A DNA stretch of 64,000 bases, taken from assembly GCA_023228045.1 (NCBI GenBank), contig JALOBY010000001.1, positions 1-64,000 on the forward strand. The letters run 5' to 3'. Positions 18,423 through 27,337 of this stretch are shown piece by piece. The stretch is from Endomicrobiales bacterium (lineage in GTDB: Bacteria; Elusimicrobiota; Endomicrobiia; Endomicrobiales; JALOBY01). Within the stretch, counting starts at the first letter, position 1, and the number at the start of each line of letters is the position of its first letter. Position numbers and translations under genes: made by a program. Below the pieces are notes generated by a model, which saw nothing but the letters and a program-made list of their open reading frames with translations, was not told where the DNA came from and did not search any database.

Positions 18423-19788
18423 AAATTTTTTTTCTTTTTTTATTTACCTGATGCGCTCTTGCAATTGCAAGAGTTTTGCTTGGAACATCTACCGTTACAG
18501 TAGAGCCGGCAGCTATTAACGCATTTTTACCAACGCTTACAGGAGCTATAAAATTTACATTTGAGCCAACAAAAACATTGTCTGCTATCTCAGTAACATG
18601 TTTATTTTTGCCATCATAGTTGCAAGTTATTGTGCCAGCGCCAACATTAACATTTTTACCTAAAAGCGCATCACCAATATATGATAAGTGGTTAACTTTT
18701 GAACCCTCACCTATAACGGCCTTTTTTATTTCGCTAAAGTTGCCAACCTTTACATTATTTTTTAATATAGTCTTTGGCCTTATATTTGAGAAAGGCCCAA
18801 CCTTAACACCAACTTTAAGCACAGCCCCGTCAACACAAGATAATTTAACACTACAATTATCGCCAATTGTTGAAGCACTTATTTGAGAAAACGGACCGAT
18901 AGAACAATTTTTGCCAATAACGGTTTGCCCACAAATAACACAGCCGGGATGTATTACCGTATCATTGCCAATTTTTGCGCCCGGCTCTATATAAGTATTT
19001 TTTGTATCTATAATAGTTACACCGCCGAGCATAAGCAATGCAAGTGTTTTTTCTGTAAATATGTTTTCCGCAAGCGCAAGCTCAACTCTTGTGTTTATGC
19101 CAAGCAATTCTTCCATTCCGACAAGATTAAAAGCTCCAACTTTTTTGCCGGCAGTTCTTAAAATGTCAATTAAGTCAGTAATATAATATTCATTTTTGGC
19201 ATTGTTTGTTTTTATTTTAGAGAGAAACTGCCACATTAATGGGCTATTAAAACAATAAATCCCGCTGTTTATTTCTTTTACTGCCTTTTGGTTTGCGTTG
19301 GCGTCTTTTTCCTCTATAATCGATTTAAAAACACCAGAATTATCTCTTATAATTCTGCCATAACCAAAAGGATTGTCCCTTATGCAGGAAAGTACAGAAG
19401 CGCAATTACCAGAGTCGTTGTGTTCTTTTACAAACTGCAAAAGAGTTTCTTTGCGCACTAAAGGTGTATCGGCACAAAGAACAAGAATATCCCCACTAAA
19501 GTTACCGAGAAGTTTTTTTGCCTGAAGGACTGCATGAGCCGAACCAAGTCGTTTTTCCTGACTCGCAAAAAGAACATTTGAGCTTGATAGCGCGCTTTTA
19601 AGAGCATCAGCATCTCTGCCTGAAATAACAACAGTTTTTGACGGCTTTAATACCTGAGCAACACTAACTACCCATTCAACCATTGGCTTACCTGCCACCT
19701 TATGTAAAACCTTCGCAAGGGACGATTTCATTCTTGTCCCCTCGCCAGCGGCAAGTATTACAACACTGATTGGATTGTTTGTTTTCAT
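18421..19788 (-). CDS. glmU: Bifunctional N-acetylglucosamine-1-phosphate uridyltransferase/glucosamine-1-phosphate acetyltransferase
   Basis: GlmU makes UDP-GlcNAc for peptidoglycan and LPS. The uridyltransferase domain begins with VVILAAGEGTRMKSSLAKVLH. The left-handed beta-helix acetyltransferase domain occupies the second half, with hexapeptide repeats and GAGTITCNYDGKNKH. I prefer the ATG at 19788 (MKTNNPISVV, 455 residues). A GTG at 19812 would add eight residues with no better ribosome binding site. The stop codon coincides with the end of a palindromic element. Confidence 0.94.
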   Translation of the reverse strand: MKTNNPISVVILAAGEGTRMKSSLAKVLHKVAGKPMVEWVVSVAQVLKPSKTVVISGRDADALKSALSSSNVLFASQEKRLGSAHAVLQAKKLLGNFSGDILVLCADTPLVRKETLLQFVKEHNDSGNCASVLSCIRDNPFGYGRIIRDNSGVFKSIIEEKDANANQKAVKEINSGIYCFNSPLMWQFLSKIKTNNAKNEYYITDLIDILRTAGKKVGAFNLVGMEELLGINTRVELALAENIFTEKTLALLMLGGVTIIDTKNTYIEPGAKIGNDTVIHPGCVICGQTVIGKNCSIGPFSQISASTIGDNCSVKLSCVDGAVLKVGVKVGPFSNIRPKTILKNNVKVGNFSEIKKAVIGEGSKVNHLSYIGDALLGKNVNVGAGTITCNYDGKNKHVTEIADNVFVGSNVNFIAPVSVGKNALIAAGSTVTVDVPSKTLAIARAHQVNKKRKKI

Positions 19789-19872
19789 AATTTTCAAGGT
19801 CGCGGCCACCACTTGTTTCTGGCTAATGGATATAACCGCAAAAATAAAGTGTTCTTATTGTCAAATAAAAAA

Positions 19873-19943
19873 CTCCGGGACCAGGATTCGAACCTAGACG
19901 AAGGGATCCAAATTCCCTTGTGCTACCTTTACACTATCCCGGA
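19873..19943 (-). tRNA. tRNA-Gln (anticodon UUG)
   Basis: The 71-base gene folds as a cloverleaf. The acceptor stem is TCCGGGA/TCCCGGA (19937-19943 and 19874-19880) with discriminator G. The anticodon stem AGGGA/TCCCT encloses the loop ATTTGGA, giving anticodon TTG. The T arm contains GGTTCGAATCC. CCA is not encoded. A T-tract follows immediately on the minus strand and may help termination. It lies 24 bases after spoVG. Confidence 0.95.
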
Positions 19944-19967
19944 ATAAAAGCTGATTTTACGCTAATT

Positions 19968-20246
19968 TTAAACCGTCGGAGTCGGAACCGGCTCTTTAAG
20001 CTTTGCTTCATACGCTGCAAGAACTGCTTTTTCTAATTCATCTCTGAAATCATTTGTAATTGGGTGGGCTATATCTATAAACTTTCCATCATTTTTTTTG
20101 CGCGATGGCATACAAACAATTAAACCTTTTTCTGCCTTTACAATTCTTAGATTGTGCACCGCAAAAACTCCGTCAAAAATAACGGCAGCATAAGCTTTAA
20201 GCTTCTCATCTTCTCTTAAGAAAACTCTCACTTCGGTAATTTTCAT
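19968..20246 (-). CDS. spoVG: SpoVG family RNA/DNA-binding regulator
   Basis: This 92-residue protein matches SpoVG along its length: MKITEVRVF, LKAYAAVIFDGVFAVHNLRIV, and FIDIAHPITNDFRDELEKAVL. SpoVG proteins bind nucleic acids and act as pleiotropic regulators in spirochaetes and Firmicutes, not only in sporulation. The acidic, Pro/Thr-ending tail (EPVPTPTV) is variable in the family. It lies between ispE and tRNA-Gln. Its role here is unknown, as no sporulation genes are seen. Confidence 0.93.
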   Translation of the reverse strand: MKITEVRVFLREDEKLKAYAAVIFDGVFAVHNLRIVKAEKGLIVCMPSRKKNDGKFIDIAHPITNDFRDELEKAVLAAYEAKLKEPVPTPTV

Positions 20247-20278
20247 ACGCCCCCCTATGCTCTTTGCGTTGCACTATT

Positions 20279-21133
20279 TCATTTATTTGCAAAAGAACTA
20301 ACAATCCAGATTTTATAACCGTATTTTTGCATTTTTAGCTTTGCTTTTTGTGCCACACTTTTTGACGCGGCTATAGCAAAAACACAAGACCCTGAACCAG
20401 ACATCAACGATGGGCAACCAAAACTACTTAACTTTTGTTTAATATCTCCCAACTCTGAAAATGAATCAAAGACAAACTCTTCAAAGCGATTAAAAAGCGC
20501 CTCATTTAGCGAACTAAGGGTACGGCCTGCTTTTATATGAGCGATTATTTTATTAACTTTCCGTATATTTGTCAATGGAAATTTAACTTTGGAGTAGGCC
20601 ATAGCCGTAGAAATACCAAATGATGGTGAAACAACTATAAACCAAGCCGGTGTGACCTTATTGATTTGAAACAACTTATCACCAATACCCTTAGCCACAG
20701 CCGTGCCAGGTGAGATGAAAAATGGCACGTCGGCACCAATTGCGGCCCCTATTTTGTGAAGTTCACTTATTGAACTATTAGTACCCCAAAGTTTTGCAAG
20801 CGCACATAGAGTTGTGGCCGCATCGGATGAACCGCCGCCAAGGCCAGCGCCTGATGGTATATTTTTTTTAAGATATATTGTGGCACCATATTTAACATTT
20901 TTCTTTTGTTGCAAAAGTTTTGCGACTTTAACTACAAGGTTTTTATCGCCAAGTGGCAGTGACTTGTCGCTGCAAGTTAATTTTATTTTACCATCGTTTG
21001 TTTTTTTAAAACGCAAAATATCGCAAAGGTTTATCGCATGAAAAACGGTTACAAGCTCATGATAACCATCAGCTCTCTTTTTAATAAGTTCAAGAAATAA
21101 ATTTACTTTCGCCGGCGCCTTTAGAGTAAGCAT
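20279..21133 (-). CDS. ispE: 4-diphosphocytidyl-2-C-methyl-D-erythritol kinase
   Basis: This GHMP kinase of the MEP isoprenoid pathway phosphorylates CDP-ME. The 284-residue protein has the substrate N-terminus LKAPAKVNLFLEL, the ATP-binding loop IPSGAGLGGGSSDAATTL (about 93-110) and the C-terminal motif 3 SLMSGSGSCVFAI. An AAAGG ribosome binding site precedes the ATG at 21133. The E. coli-type spoVG-prs neighbourhood (ispE near prs) is partly conserved here. It is the only isoprenoid gene in the window besides uppP. Confidence 0.95.
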   Translation of the reverse strand: MLTLKAPAKVNLFLELIKKRADGYHELVTVFHAINLCDILRFKKTNDGKIKLTCSDKSLPLGDKNLVVKVAKLLQQKKNVKYGATIYLKKNIPSGAGLGGGSSDAATTLCALAKLWGTNSSISELHKIGAAIGADVPFFISPGTAVAKGIGDKLFQINKVTPAWFIVVSPSFGISTAMAYSKVKFPLTNIRKVNKIIAHIKAGRTLSSLNEALFNRFEEFVFDSFSELGDIKQKLSSFGCPSLMSGSGSCVFAIAASKSVAQKAKLKMQKYGYKIWIVSSFANK

Positions 21134-21209
21134 TTCATATTACCTTTGTTCAAACTCAATGTCATTAATTGGTTCATTTAGCTTTATATTTTTAAAGTTT
21201 ATTTGCCCA

Positions 21210-22646
21210 CTAAACTCTCTTTTTCATTATTAAATAAATTCTTGTTGGAAAAGCAAAGTTAAATTCAGGCAGGTAAGAGCTGTATTTTGGAGAATGATTT
21301 GCAAACTTCAAAAATACATCGTCGGATAACCTAGAGTATTCAAGAAGTGAAAAGTTGTCTGTATTTATAATTTTCTTTTGCGTTTTTGACAAAACTGAAA
21401 GCTCTTTACCTTTGTGGCTATAAATAGCATCGGATGAGTTATCACTTAGCAAAGAACCACTAAAATATTTCTCTAAAAATTCAGCAACATTTTCTAACTC
21501 AAATGAGTTTTCTGCAGAAGAAAAGTTTGTTTTTAAAGATTGTCCATTTTTTATTACAACCGGGCTATCGGCAAACGGACCAGAGATTAATTCAACTTTT
21601 ATTTTTTGCGGTGATTTGTACAGGAGTTTCCCACTTATGCGTAAGTTTTTATTTTGATAATCTCCATTGAATATAAAAAATGCTTTAACACTGCTTATTT
21701 TGCCCGATATTTCTTTAGCTGTTTTTATTACTTTTAACGCATAAACATCCCTCGGGAGCTTGGAAGAAACTGATGAGAGCTTTTTTCTTACATTTTTATT
21801 ATCGGGTGCCAAAAGCAATGAGTGAGTGTAAGCAACCCATGCTCCTTGTAAATCATCAAGTTGTGTTTTTACATCACCTAAATGTTCAAATACTACAGGA
21901 TCTTCTAACCCTTGAGATGCTAGCTCTATAAGCTCAAGTGCGGCACTGTACTCTGACATACGGAAGTACACCCACCCCAAAGTATCAAAGAAAGCAGGGT
22001 TTTGCTCTTCAATACTGATTGCGCGATTTGCAAAATCCATAGCTTTTGAAATATTCTTGTTTTGCTCTGCATAACGGTAAGCAAGATAGTTAAGCGCTGT
22101 TGAATAATACGGATTTATTTCTATTGAGCGTTCAATGAATTTTTCTGCTAAAGCACTACGGTTTGTTCTATCGTAAAGCACACCTAGTGTAAAGTTTGAC
22201 TGAGCCAATATAGCATTTACATCAATAAGTTCTTTTAATATTTTTTCGGCTTTTCCGTACTCTTTATTTTCAAATAATGAAAGAGCTTCTAAATACATTT
22301 TCATATAGGACAGCGACTCACTTTGAATTTGGGGCAGATCGTTTGCCACTTTATTACCAGTAGTTACATTACTAGCTTGCAAATTTAAAGTGTTTTTTTG
22401 TTCTACAGCAAGAAGCCAAGAGTTTATTGCCGCTAAGTGTTCCCCAGGTAACTGAGCGGCAGAATCTATAGAAACTATGAACTCTAAGTTTTCCTTGGCG
22501 GTTTGTAATGCCCCACTTTTTTCTGCAAGTAACGCTGCTATGAATGCACTATAGGGCTCATGCTTAGAAGCCGAGAAAAGTGATGTTGTAAAACAACCAA
22601 CCACAATTAAAGCGACAAACATTGAAATTATTTTATGCCATTTCAA
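21210..22646 (-). CDS. Exported TPR protein with LolA/LolB-like C-terminal region
   Basis: This 478-residue protein has an N-terminal export signal. VVGC at residues 15-18 could be a lipobox, or the signal may be cut later, after SLFSA. Residues about 110-300 form TPR repeats (KAEKILKELIDVNAILAQ, ALAEKFIERSIEINPYYS, and others). The last about 150 residues (LRISGKLLYKSPQKIKVELI ... IKNGQSLKTNF) look like a LolA/LolB-type outer-membrane lipoprotein-binding fold. It overlaps rimI by 14 bases. A role in the outer membrane is inferred. Confidence 0.65.
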   Translation of the reverse strand: MKWHKIISMFVALIVVGCFTTSLFSASKHEPYSAFIAALLAEKSGALQTAKENLEFIVSIDSAAQLPGEHLAAINSWLLAVEQKNTLNLQASNVTTGNKVANDLPQIQSESLSYMKMYLEALSLFENKEYGKAEKILKELIDVNAILAQSNFTLGVLYDRTNRSALAEKFIERSIEINPYYSTALNYLAYRYAEQNKNISKAMDFANRAISIEEQNPAFFDTLGWVYFRMSEYSAALELIELASQGLEDPVVFEHLGDVKTQLDDLQGAWVAYTHSLLLAPDNKNVRKKLSSVSSKLPRDVYALKVIKTAKEISGKISSVKAFFIFNGDYQNKNLRISGKLLYKSPQKIKVELISGPFADSPVVIKNGQSLKTNFSSAENSFELENVAEFLEKYFSGSLLSDNSSDAIYSHKGKELSVLSKTQKKIINTDNFSLLEYSRLSDDVFLKFANHSPKYSSYLPEFNFAFPTRIYLIMKKRV

Positions 22647-23082
22647 TTTTTTTCTCCATTAGTAGCGCATCCTCGCTGCCATAGTAGTTTACCCTTCTGC
22701 CAACATTGATAAACCCTCTTGAAAGGTACAAATTCTGCGCCGAAACATTGTTTTGGCGCACTTCAAGAAAAATACCGTTTAGTTTTTCTTTGACAGCTAT
22801 AGAAATAAGAAAGTCTAGCACACCGCCGCCAATACCCAAACGCCTAAAACGCGGATCTACCGCAATGTTCATTAGCTCTGCAAAATCACCATGTATGCGC
22901 AAACCAGCAAAACCAACTGCCTTTCCATCATATATGGCAACAAAAAAAGTTGATGAGCCAACTTGTAACTCTTGCTCAAACATTCGCCTATTCCACGGCG
23001 AAGGGTTTGAAACACTTTCAATAAGGCAAAGTTCATCAATATATCTATCTTCAAGTTTTACAAAGCTAACATCTAAAGCCAT
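22633..23082 (-). CDS. rimI: Ribosomal protein S18 alanine N-acetyltransferase family GNAT protein
   Basis: This 149-residue GNAT acetyltransferase is similar to RimI. It has the N-terminal IESVSNPSPWNRRMFEQEL segment typical of RimI, the acetyl-CoA loop VDPRFRRLGIGGGVLDFL (about 76-93) and EVRQNNVSAQNLYLSRGF near the C-terminus. RimI is often found next to tsaD and tsaB. Here tsaD is four genes upstream in the same run. The start overlaps the larC stop by one base (TAATG), and the end overlaps the TPR gene. Confidence 0.85.
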   Translation of the reverse strand: MALDVSFVKLEDRYIDELCLIESVSNPSPWNRRMFEQELQVGSSTFFVAIYDGKAVGFAGLRIHGDFAELMNIAVDPRFRRLGIGGGVLDFLISIAVKEKLNGIFLEVRQNNVSAQNLYLSRGFINVGRRVNYYGSEDALLMEKKIEMA

Positions 23083-24179
23083 TAACGCAAAAGCTCCTTA
23101 AGCGATACCCTAAGTTTTTGGGCGTTTTTTTTTGCGTATTCAAACTCACTCTTTTTGCGCGTTGAGCCATCTTGCAAGTAGGCGGTTTTAACCTTACCGT
23201 TTGCGTAACGGCGCAAAATTGTACGCAAAACATTGGTTTTTCTTATACCAAGTGTTGTTGTTTCTTTAAAAATTATATCGCACATTTTATTTTCAAGTTT
23301 TTCTTCACATAAAACTGAAAGTTGCGTGCCAATACGCCCTTTTTTCATAACTATGCTCGTTAACCATGCATCATTTGCACCTGCATTAAGCACCAGTTCT
23401 ATAACATAAGGAAAAATTCGCGGGTCCATATCGTCAATATTTGTTTCAAGCAGGCAGATTGTTTCTGAAAAGTTATTATTTTTAAAAAATGAAACTTTAC
23501 TGCCAATAATTACTCTTAAAACACTTACCCCGTCTGAGCTTATAGAACTTCCACAACCATAACCAAAACAATTACAAAGCAAAGCTGGCATAGTGTTTGT
23601 AACTTTAAAAACCGACGCAATTGCGGCTCCAGTTGGCGTTGCAAGTTCATACTCGCAATCTGTTGAGTTAAAATGCATTTTATGTTCGCAAAGTATTTCC
23701 AATGTGGCAGGTGCGGCTTTACCTATATTTATTATAGATGCGTAAACTTCACTAACATTGAGTTTTTCTAATAATAGAAAAGGAGCCGTTAAATCTATTA
23801 GCGTATCTACCGCATTTATTTGATGAAAATGCACTTTTGTTTTTGGAACATTATGCACTTTTGCCTCTGCTGTAATTAAATTATCTAACGCGCGAAGTGA
23901 ATAGCTTTTTGCTGTTTTAGAAAGTTTTGAATTGGAAATAATCGCACGCATTTCATAAGGGTTTTTAAAGCGCCAATTACCTTTTACACACACTTTCATA
24001 CACGGAAAATGAATTTTCTTACTTTCTGAGGCTGTTAAAGAGAAGTTCTTAAAACCAAGCACTGCTTTCAGCTCTTTTTCAAAAGTTTTTTCAGAAATTT
24101 TTGCCGCACTAAGCAATGCGGCAAAAACCATATCGCCTGAAACACCTTCGGAAAAGTTAAAGTAAGCTACATTTGACAC
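23082..24179 (-). CDS. larC: Nickel insertion protein LarC (pyridinium-3,5-bisthiocarboxylate mononucleotide nickel chelatase)
   Basis: LarC inserts nickel into the NPN cofactor of lactate racemase. The 365-residue protein shows YFNFSEGVSGDMVFAALL at the N-terminus, the HFHQINAVDTLID segment (about 117-130), CEYELATPTGAA (about 173-184) and ETNIDDMDPR (about 248-257) followed by KKGRIGTQLSVLC. In some bacteria larC is split by programmed frameshifting; here it is one open frame. It follows larB by seven bases. LarE and a LarA-type racemase are not in the window. Confidence 0.9.
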   Translation of the reverse strand: MSNVAYFNFSEGVSGDMVFAALLSAAKISEKTFEKELKAVLGFKNFSLTASESKKIHFPCMKVCVKGNWRFKNPYEMRAIISNSKLSKTAKSYSLRALDNLITAEAKVHNVPKTKVHFHQINAVDTLIDLTAPFLLLEKLNVSEVYASIINIGKAAPATLEILCEHKMHFNSTDCEYELATPTGAAIASVFKVTNTMPALLCNCFGYGCGSSISSDGVSVLRVIIGSKVSFFKNNNFSETICLLETNIDDMDPRIFPYVIELVLNAGANDAWLTSIVMKKGRIGTQLSVLCEEKLENKMCDIIFKETTTLGIRKTNVLRTILRRYANGKVKTAYLQDGSTRKKSEFEYAKKNAQKLRVSLKELLR

Positions 24180-24186
24180 ATAAACC

Positions 24187-24840
24187 TCATTTGCAAATTA
24201 AAGCGGCTATTATGCCTGCGCCAAAACCATCATCTATGTTTACAACACTTACATTCGCCGCACAAGAGTTTAGCATTGTAAGTAACGCACTAATGCCACC
24301 AAATGAAACTCCGTAACCAATGGATGTCGGAACACCTATTACAGGTGATGTGGCTAAGCCGCCAACAACACTCGCAAGAGCGCCTTCCATACCAGCGCAT
24401 ACAACAACAACTCTTGCATTTTTTATTTCTTTTGAACGCTCAAGCACTCTGTGTATTCCAGATACACCTACATCGTAAATTCTTTCTACTTTAGCACCAA
24501 GAAGTTCCGCGGTTACAGCCGCTTCTTCAGCTACGGCTATATCGGAAGTTCCGGCACTAACAACACAAATATAGGCAGTTGTGTTTTTGGGTTTCTCTGA
24601 GTTGTTAAACAAAATAATTCTTGCTGTTTTAAAGTACTTGGCATTTTTAAAATATTTTTTCACAAAACGGAAGTGTTTTTCATCTGCCCTTGTTGCCATT
24701 ACAGGACCTACGCCAAGACATAATTTTTTTGCAATTTTTACAAGCTGTTCATTAGTTTTGCCAGGGGTGTATATGGCTTCAGGGAAACCCTGCCGCCTAT
24801 AACGGGCTCCATCGGCAACAAACTTAGTCGTACTCTTCAT
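24187..24840 (-). CDS. larB: Nickel pincer cofactor biosynthesis protein LarB
   Basis: LarB carboxylates and hydrolyses nicotinic acid adenine dinucleotide in the first step of NPN cofactor synthesis. The 217-residue protein resembles PurE in its C-terminal half: VVSAGTSDIAVAEEA, VYDVGVSGIHRV, VVVCAGMEGALASVVGGL and the GYGVSFGGISALLTMLNSCA end. An N-terminal stretch with DGARYRRQGFPEAIYTPGKT is characteristic of LarB and absent from PurE. Its start overlaps the dus stop by 17 bases. Confidence 0.92.
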   Translation of the reverse strand: MKSTTKFVADGARYRRQGFPEAIYTPGKTNEQLVKIAKKLCLGVGPVMATRADEKHFRFVKKYFKNAKYFKTARIILFNNSEKPKNTTAYICVVSAGTSDIAVAEEAAVTAELLGAKVERIYDVGVSGIHRVLERSKEIKNARVVVVCAGMEGALASVVGGLATSPVIGVPTSIGYGVSFGGISALLTMLNSCAANVSVVNIDDGFGAGIIAALICK

Positions 24841-25831
24841 TAAAACATTCCGCCGTTTTTAATTTTGTCATTAACCCTGCAACATCGCTGACTTTTGTTA
24901 ATGTGTTAAAGTGCTTTCTTAAACGCGCCGCCGCAGGCATTGCCTTTAGATAATACGGGGCAACCTTGCGCATACGCATAAGTCCACTTTTTTCCCCATA
25001 ATACTCCGCGCATATTTGGCAATGCCGCTGGAGTGCCTTAAGGCGCTCTTCCCAGTTTAGTGGCTTTGTAATTTCGCCTGTTGAAAAATAGGTTATTATT
25101 CTTGAAAATATAAACGGATCGCCAATTGCAGCCCTGCCAACCATCAAACCAGCACAGCCGGTTTTTTCTACAAACTCTAAGGCGCTTTCAGGGGTATCTA
25201 TTCCACCGTTTGCAATTACTGGTATTTTTATTGACTCAACAGTGGTTTTTATTGCTTGTAAATCTGCCGGACCGCAGTGCATTAGTGCCGCGGACCTACC
25301 ATGCAAAATTACAGCCTTTGCTCCACTTTCCTGCGCAATTTTTGCAATGTGAGGCGATGTATTTTGGCCTATTATTAAACCAATTCTCATTTTTACAGTT
25401 ACAGGTATCAAAACTGCTTTTACTACCGCATCAATTACCTTTGCAAGCATTATTTCATCTTCAGTTAGTTTTATGCCCGCGCCAGACCTTTTAATTTTTT
25501 GCACCGGGCAACCAAGGTTAATATCTACTATCTGCGCGCCACCCTGCTCACATTCCTTTGCGGCATTTGCCATTACTGTTGGATCTGAGCCAAAAATTTG
25601 CACAGAAACCGGCTTTTCATATTCTTGCACCTCGAGCATTTTTTTTGTTTTATTGTGCCCCATTTCCAGAGCTTTAGCCGATATCATCTCGGTACAAACA
25701 ACACCTGCGCCACCTTCTTTTGCTAAAACCCTAAATGGTAAATCGGAAATGCCAGCCATTGGCGCTAGGAATAAGTTATTTTTAACTTTTAAATTACCAA
25801 TTGTAAGTTCGCTTATAAAATTTTCGCGCAT
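24824..25831 (-). CDS. dus: tRNA-dihydrouridine synthase (DusB-like)
   Basis: This flavoenzyme reduces uridines in tRNA D-loops. The 335-residue TIM barrel shows FLAPMAGISDLPFR (about 20-33), the catalytic cysteine loop INLGCPVQKIKRSGAG (Cys near 103), VKMRIG, ILHGRS and the FMN phosphate site PVIANGGI followed by GLMVGRAAIGDPF. The start is directly adjacent to the tsaD stop. The 3' end overlaps larB. Confidence 0.94.
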   Translation of the reverse strand: MRENFISELTIGNLKVKNNLFLAPMAGISDLPFRVLAKEGGAGVVCTEMISAKALEMGHNKTKKMLEVQEYEKPVSVQIFGSDPTVMANAAKECEQGGAQIVDINLGCPVQKIKRSGAGIKLTEDEIMLAKVIDAVVKAVLIPVTVKMRIGLIIGQNTSPHIAKIAQESGAKAVILHGRSAALMHCGPADLQAIKTTVESIKIPVIANGGIDTPESALEFVEKTGCAGLMVGRAAIGDPFIFSRIITYFSTGEITKPLNWEERLKALQRHCQICAEYYGEKSGLMRMRKVAPYYLKAMPAAARLRKHFNTLTKVSDVAGLMTKLKTAECFNEEYD

Positions 25832-26851
25832 TTACCAATTCCGTAACGGCATTGATGGCTCAATTCTACCGTCAATAAATTTATCTTTTGAGTGTTTAAC
25901 TTTATAATACGCCGCACAGGCAAGCATTGCAGCATTGTCTGTGCAAAGCTCAAGCGATGGCAAGAATACCTTGCAATTATTTGCTTTACCTAAGGCCTTA
26001 AAAGTAGTGCGTAAACTTAAGTTTGCACCTACCCCACCACCAATGGCAACTTTTGAAATTTTAAACTTGCGCGCCGCCTTAAATGTTTTCACGCTTAGTG
26101 CTTCTACCACGGCTTTTTGAAAAGCATAAGCAACCTCTGGCGCACTTGCGTTTGGATTTTCTTTAAGATAGTAAAGAACTGCAGTCTTTAACCCGCTAAA
26201 AGAAAAATCCCATGCGTTTTTTAACTTTGCCTGTGGAAACTTAATGTTTGCGCTTTTTACGGTCGCAGCAAGTTTTTCTATTGAAGGTCCGCCAGGGTAA
26301 GATAAACCCAAAAGTTTAGCAACTTTATCAAATGCCTCGCCGGCAGCATCGTCGCAAGTGCCTCCAAGGTATTCATAAACACCATAATCGCGCAATATTA
26401 CAAGCTCGCTGTGCCCCCCTGATGCAATAAGGCATAAGTAAGGTGGTTTAAGGCCTTTATGTTCTAACATTGCAGAAAAAATATGGCCTTCTAAATGATT
26501 TATTGGAACAAGCGTTATAGAGCTTGCAAAAGCAAGAGTGCGTGCCGCAATTTGACCAACAAGTAAAGCACCGGCAAGACCAGGTCCTTGTGTGTAAGTG
26601 ATTGCATCAATTGTTTTTGAAAGTTCCCGCACAGAACTGCCGGCTTTATTTAGCGCAATGGCAATAACTCTGTTGATATTTTCCAAGTGCGCGCGGCTTG
26701 CAAGTTCCGGCACAACACCAGCGTATTTAGTGTGAATTTTTATTTGCGAAGAGATTACATTGGAAAGTATTTGCCTGCCATCTTTTACAACAGAGGCCGA
26801 TGTTTCGTCGCAGGAACTTTCTATGGCAAGCACAACTGTTGGCTTTGTCAT
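25832..26851 (-). CDS. tsaD: tRNA N6-adenosine threonylcarbamoyltransferase
   Basis: TsaD transfers the threonylcarbamoyl group to A37 of ANN-decoding tRNAs. The 339-residue ASKHA-fold protein shows ESSCDETSASVV (about 11-22), the metal motif HLEGHIFSAML (His near 115 and 119), ASGGHSELV and the GGVGANLSLR loop in the C-terminal half. The product works with TsaB, TsaC and TsaE, which are not in this window. It starts 15 bases after the small membrane protein gene. Confidence 0.96.
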   Translation of the reverse strand: MTKPTVVLAIESSCDETSASVVKDGRQILSNVISSQIKIHTKYAGVVPELASRAHLENINRVIAIALNKAGSSVRELSKTIDAITYTQGPGLAGALLVGQIAARTLAFASSITLVPINHLEGHIFSAMLEHKGLKPPYLCLIASGGHSELVILRDYGVYEYLGGTCDDAAGEAFDKVAKLLGLSYPGGPSIEKLAATVKSANIKFPQAKLKNAWDFSFSGLKTAVLYYLKENPNASAPEVAYAFQKAVVEALSVKTFKAARKFKISKVAIGGGVGANLSLRTTFKALGKANNCKVFLPSLELCTDNAAMLACAAYYKVKHSKDKFIDGRIEPSMPLRNW

Positions 26852-26866
26852 TATTTTTTATGAGTT

Positions 26867-27334
26867 TTACTTTTCTTTTTTGTTTTTTACACGGAAGCTT
26901 ATATTTCTTTTCGGCAAGTTAAATAATATTGAGATAATGCAATGGTTTTGCTTTAGAATTTCTGCTTTTTGAGAAGAATCAAGTTTTTGCCAAACAATAC
27001 TAAAATTATATTGTTTTGCAAGAGCATTTAACTGCTCGCTCATCAAGCCAAAATCGACAGTTTTTGGCACCTTAATTTCTTTCTCAAATGATATCCATTT
27101 AAAAGAATTATTTTTATTCTCACGGCTTACCTGCGAAACTATATCGGAATCACTAAACCCCGAGCGTAAAAGAATACTATTTACCTTGTCATTTAGTTTT
27201 GAGGAAACGCTGGTTATGTCTGACATTTTATTTTCAAGTGATTGCCATAGAGCAACACCCGCAATAAAAAGTAATAATGCATAAAGGAGAACCCTTAAAC
27301 CACCTTTTTCTTTTGCAATAGAACCTTTCGGCAT
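26867..27334 (-). CDS. Small membrane-anchored protein, possible lone N-terminal region of a divergent polysaccharide deacetylase
   Basis: This 155-residue protein has a basic N-terminus and one membrane segment (VLLYALLLFIAGVALW, about 15-30). A predicted coiled/alpha region and a small alpha-beta domain follow (EIKVPKTVDFGLMSEQLNALAKQYNF). It lies directly after envC and ctpA, where many bacteria have a divergent polysaccharide deacetylase (YibQ type). Its C-terminal part looks like the domain that precedes the deacetylase in those proteins, but no deacetylase domain follows. I do not recognise it firmly. GAGGAA is a good ribosome binding site. Confidence 0.55.
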   Translation of the reverse strand: MPKGSIAKEKGGLRVLLYALLLFIAGVALWQSLENKMSDITSVSSKLNDKVNSILLRSGFSDSDIVSQVSRENKNNSFKWISFEKEIKVPKTVDFGLMSEQLNALAKQYNFSIVWQKLDSSQKAEILKQNHCIISILFNLPKRNISFRVKNKKEK

Positions 27335-27337
27335 CGT

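Noticed and set aside
18250..18423. Palindromic element D as a rho-independent terminator of glmU
   Set aside because: The arms are about 120 bases apart and no U-tract follows; the structure is that of a repeat element.
19850..19864. TTGACA on the minus strand before glmU as a promoter
   Set aside because: No -10 box lies at 16-18 bases; the nearest TTATAT is 23 bases away.
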